Origin: Candidatus Vecturithrix granuli
GTDB lineage: Bacteria > Moduliflexota > Moduliflexia > Moduliflexales > Moduliflexaceae
DNA length: 64,000 nucleotides
Direction: 5' to 3'
Assembly: GCA_000739535.1 (NCBI GenBank)
Contig: DF820466.1
Coordinates: 696,321-760,320 of the forward strand
In this document: piece by piece, positions 61,698 to 64,000 of the stretch
How the letters are laid out: each line of letters opens with the position of its first letter
Numbering within the stretch: the first letter of the stretch is position 1
Notes under the pieces: generated by a model
Seen by the model: only the letters and a program-made list of their open reading frames with translations
What the model was told of the DNA's origin: nothing
Database searches by the model: none
Program-made: the position numbers and the translations under genes

Positions 61698-63068
61698 TTA
61701 AAACACCATTCCCCCTTCTTCCGTCGGATAATGATGGACATCAAGGTTTTCAAACCGCGTGTATTCTTTAATAAATGCCAGTTGAATGGTACCGATGGGG
61801 CCGTTCCGTTGTTTTCCGATAATGATTTCAGCCACCCCTTCGGGAGCATCGTCAAAATAGACATCGGGGCGATAAATAAACATGACGACATCTGCATCCT
61901 GCTCGATCGCACCACTCTCGCGAAGGTCTGAGAGTTGCGGCCGTTTATCAGTGCGTTGTTCAACGGCTCGACTAAGCTGGGAAAGCGCGATGACCGGTAC
62001 ATGGAGTTCCTTTGCCAGGGTTTTCAGCGACCGTGAAATTTCCGTAATTTCTTGCTGCCGGTTTTCATGGCGGACTCTCGGCTGCATAAGCTGGAGGTAA
62101 TCTACAATTACCGTTTCTAACCCTTTTTCCATTTTAAGGCGTTTCGATTTGGCGCGCATTTCCAGAATAGACAGAGCCGGAGTATCATCAATATAAATCG
62201 GCGCTTGTGACAAAATTTCCGACGTATGCGCCAGACGTTCCCAATCGTCATTCTGAATATTGCCGATGCGAACATCATGGGAATTGAGGCGAGCTTCCGC
62301 GCATAAGAGGCGAATCCCTAATTGTTCTTTCGACATTTCCAGGCTGAAAATTGCCGTGGGCTTTTTTTCGCGAACCCCGATATGCTGCGCAATATTCAAA
62401 CAAAATGAGGTTTTCCCCATTGACGGTCTGGCCGCAAGTACGATCAAATCAGAAGGTTGAAACCCTGAGGTCATTTCATCCAGTTCCACAAATCCGGTTG
62501 GTACGCCTGTAACAAGGCTTTTCCGAACCGATAATTCTTCGATCTTTTCAAACCCTTTTTTGACAATCTCACTGAGTGGGGTAAAGCCTTGTTTGATACG
62601 CCCTTCTGAAATCTCAAAGACTTTTTGTTCGGCGTCTTCAAGAATGTCGTTGACATCTTCAGCGTCATCATAACACCGAGTTGCAATTTCGATCGAAGCT
62701 GTCAGTAGTTTTCTGGCAATGGCTTTTTCATGCACGATTCTGGCATGAAATTCAATGTTCGCGGCTGTTGGCACCGCATCCACCAGAGAAACTATATATG
62801 CGGGTCCACCGACATCTTCAAGTTCATGCTGACGTTCCAACTCATCGCGGAGCAAGAGGAGATCAATCACATCTCCCCGTTCATTTAAACGCAACATGGC
62901 CTCAAAAATTTTCTGATGGCTCGGGCGATAAAAGTCCGAAGGATCAAAAATTTCTAAGGCTTTGAAGATCGCCGTATTATCAAGTAGAATCGCGCCAAGA
63001 ACGGCCTGTTCTACCTCAAGATCAAAAGGAGGGAGTTTTTCAAGAGATTTTTTTGTCAGCTTTTCCAT
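61698..63068 (-). CDS. dnaB: Replicative DNA helicase DnaB
   Basis: A 456-residue hexameric helicase. The N-terminal domain (LPPFDLEVEQAVLGAILLD, 12-110) is followed by a linker and a RecA-like domain with Walker A AARPSMGKT (near 213), Walker B VIVDYLQLM, and the C-terminal FIYRPDVYF and IIGKQRNGPIGT motifs. No intein is present. It unwinds DNA at the fork. It lies 42 bp downstream of the cyclase gene. Confidence 0.95.
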   Translation of the reverse strand: MEKLTKKSLEKLPPFDLEVEQAVLGAILLDNTAIFKALEIFDPSDFYRPSHQKIFEAMLRLNERGDVIDLLLLRDELERQHELEDVGGPAYIVSLVDAVPTAANIEFHARIVHEKAIARKLLTASIEIATRCYDDAEDVNDILEDAEQKVFEISEGRIKQGFTPLSEIVKKGFEKIEELSVRKSLVTGVPTGFVELDEMTSGFQPSDLIVLAARPSMGKTSFCLNIAQHIGVREKKPTAIFSLEMSKEQLGIRLLCAEARLNSHDVRIGNIQNDDWERLAHTSEILSQAPIYIDDTPALSILEMRAKSKRLKMEKGLETVIVDYLQLMQPRVRHENRQQEITEISRSLKTLAKELHVPVIALSQLSRAVEQRTDKRPQLSDLRESGAIEQDADVVMFIYRPDVYFDDAPEGVAEIIIGKQRNGPIGTIQLAFIKEYTRFENLDVHHYPTEEGGMVF

Positions 63069-63110
63069 ATTTTAAATTCATCATGGAGGAAGGAGGGACT
63101 TCATGTCGTA

Positions 63111-64000
63111 TTATTCAAAGGGTAATTGCACTTCGTACACCTGCACAGGATGTTCAAATCCTTTCACCTTGATTTCTCCAATTTCTCTGGCTGCAATCGC
63201 GTGTTTGACATACTCGTACGTTTTATGACTGATCATAATCTGTCCGGGAGTAGCTGACGCTTCTAGGCGTTGGGCCAAATTGACATCGCTGCCTAACACG
63301 GTGTATTCCATCCGTTCAGCAGACCCCATATTGCCGACAATCACATAGCCAGTATTGATGCCAATGCGAATAACGATCGGGTCTAACCCCAATTTTTCTT
63401 GAAACTCTGGTCCCAACTCGCGTACAGCTTTTTGCATATCGATTGCAGCTTGTACGGCTCGTAACGCATGATCCGGATGAAAGATCGGGTCTCCGAAAAA
63501 GCACAACAATCCATCTCCGATAAATTTATCTACAAATCCATCATAATCAAAGGCAATCTTCGTCATCCGATTGAAATACATATTTAACAAACGATGGACG
63601 ACTTCCGGTTCAATGTGATCAGAAAGCGTGCTGAATTTACGAATATCAGAGAACATAATCGTCAATTCTTTCCGTTGTCCCTGTAAAGCAAGACTTGTAG
63701 GATTCTCAAGGATTTTTGTCAACATTTGTTTTGAGACATACGTTTTAAATGCCGAGCGTAATTGTTTGCGCTCCCGATCCTCAGTGGCATACCAGTACAC
63801 CGTAATTAATGTATAGCCGAGAATGAGCGAAGGTAAGACCGGAATCAGCAAATTGAGAATAATTCTATGCGCTATAAACAAGTAGATAGTGATTCCAATA
63901 TATATGCTTATGAAGAGAAAGAGAAACAAAGTGAAACGATAAGGATCTAATTTAGGAGATATAGCGCCAAGAAAGATAAGGAGCACTACCGTAATGAGCA
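63111..64000 (-). CDS. Adenylate/guanylate cyclase, 5' end cut off
   Basis: The frame is open to the window edge; about 296 residues are visible. Three hydrophobic helices (about 5-80 of the visible part) are followed by a class III cyclase domain. The two metal Asp residues are in MFSDIRKFS and IGDGLLCFFGDP, the purine-site Lys in VDKFIGDG, and the transition-state Asn/Arg region is in RIGINTGYVIVGNMGS. The helix-then-cyclase order is typical of CHASE2-cyclase receptors; the CHASE2 part would lie beyond 64000. It makes cAMP or cGMP. Confidence 0.85.
   Translation of the reverse strand, partial: LITVVLLIFLGAISPKLDPYRFTLFLFLFISIYIGITIYLFIAHRIILNLLIPVLPSLILGYTLITVYWYATEDRERKQLRSAFKTYVSKQMLTKILENPTSLALQGQRKELTIMFSDIRKFSTLSDHIEPEVVHRLLNMYFNRMTKIAFDYDGFVDKFIGDGLLCFFGDPIFHPDHALRAVQAAIDMQKAVRELGPEFQEKLGLDPIVIRIGINTGYVIVGNMGSAERMEYTVLGSDVNLAQRLEASATPGQIMISHKTYEYVKHAIAAREIGEIKVKGFEHPVQVYEVQLPFE

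Overview
The window looks like a chromosomal segment from an uncultured diderm bacterium, most likely a member of candidate phylum KSB3 (Modulibacteria; relatives of Candidatus Vecturithrix or Moduliflexus). That placement is an inference. It rests on the density of very large GAF/HAMP hybrid kinases, on many intergenic palindromes, and on BamA/Skp/LpxD and LolCD-type outer-membrane genes sitting beside a ClpC/McsB pair better known from Firmicutes. The segment encodes about 35 apparently intact protein genes, one tRNA and many gene fragments.

Layout. 0.2-6.1 kb: DUF362 protein and membrane polyferredoxin, an M20 amidohydrolase, and a DNA methyltransferase fused to an Mrr-like nuclease. 6.1-14.3 kb: ankyrin protein, aminotransferase, radical SAM protein, MATE exporter, DSP-type phosphatase and a secreted c-type cytochrome, separated by palindrome-rich spacers. 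14.3-33.2 kb: eight consecutive + strand genes form a sensory block. They are four complete hybrid kinases, two membrane receptors that lack any kinase, one pseudokinase with an intact receiver, and a CheB-CheR fusion. 33.4-35.4 kb: GTP-type PEP carboxykinase. 35.4-39.1 kb: a graveyard of broken genes (methyltransferase with an in-frame amber, TIR, AbiEii, VapBC, type ISP methylase) around an intact HicBA pair. 39.1-41.9 kb: a pilin-like anchored protein and an FG-GAP repeat protein. 41.9-46.7 kb: LysE exporter, MtaB, PilZ, LysA and class II aldolase. 47.2-56.9 kb: a minus-strand run lolC-lolD-mcsB-clpC-bamA-skp-lpxD, tied to envelope assembly and protein quality control. 57-64 kb: tRNA-Glu, a divergent sugar transferase, two CNNM/CorC proteins, DnaB and a cut-off adenylate/guanylate cyclase.

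The most unusual feature is the intergenic DNA. A junction of about 45 bp carries an AGGAG ribosome-binding-like box, then CATGAGC, then a small GAGC/GCTC hairpin, then ATGAA. It occurs five times (6.4, 9.0, 9.15, 9.27 and 38.7 kb). Each copy is followed by a different palindromic payload that ends in a TTTCA-type sequence next to the next AGGAG box. At 9.0-9.4 kb three such units are in tandem and the last runs straight into the ribosome-binding site of a real gene. Separate repeat classes are also present: a terminator-like hairpin built on AACCNGGTTT, MITE-like nested palindromes (one flanked by TTGACA direct repeats), and mirror minisatellites at gene junctions.
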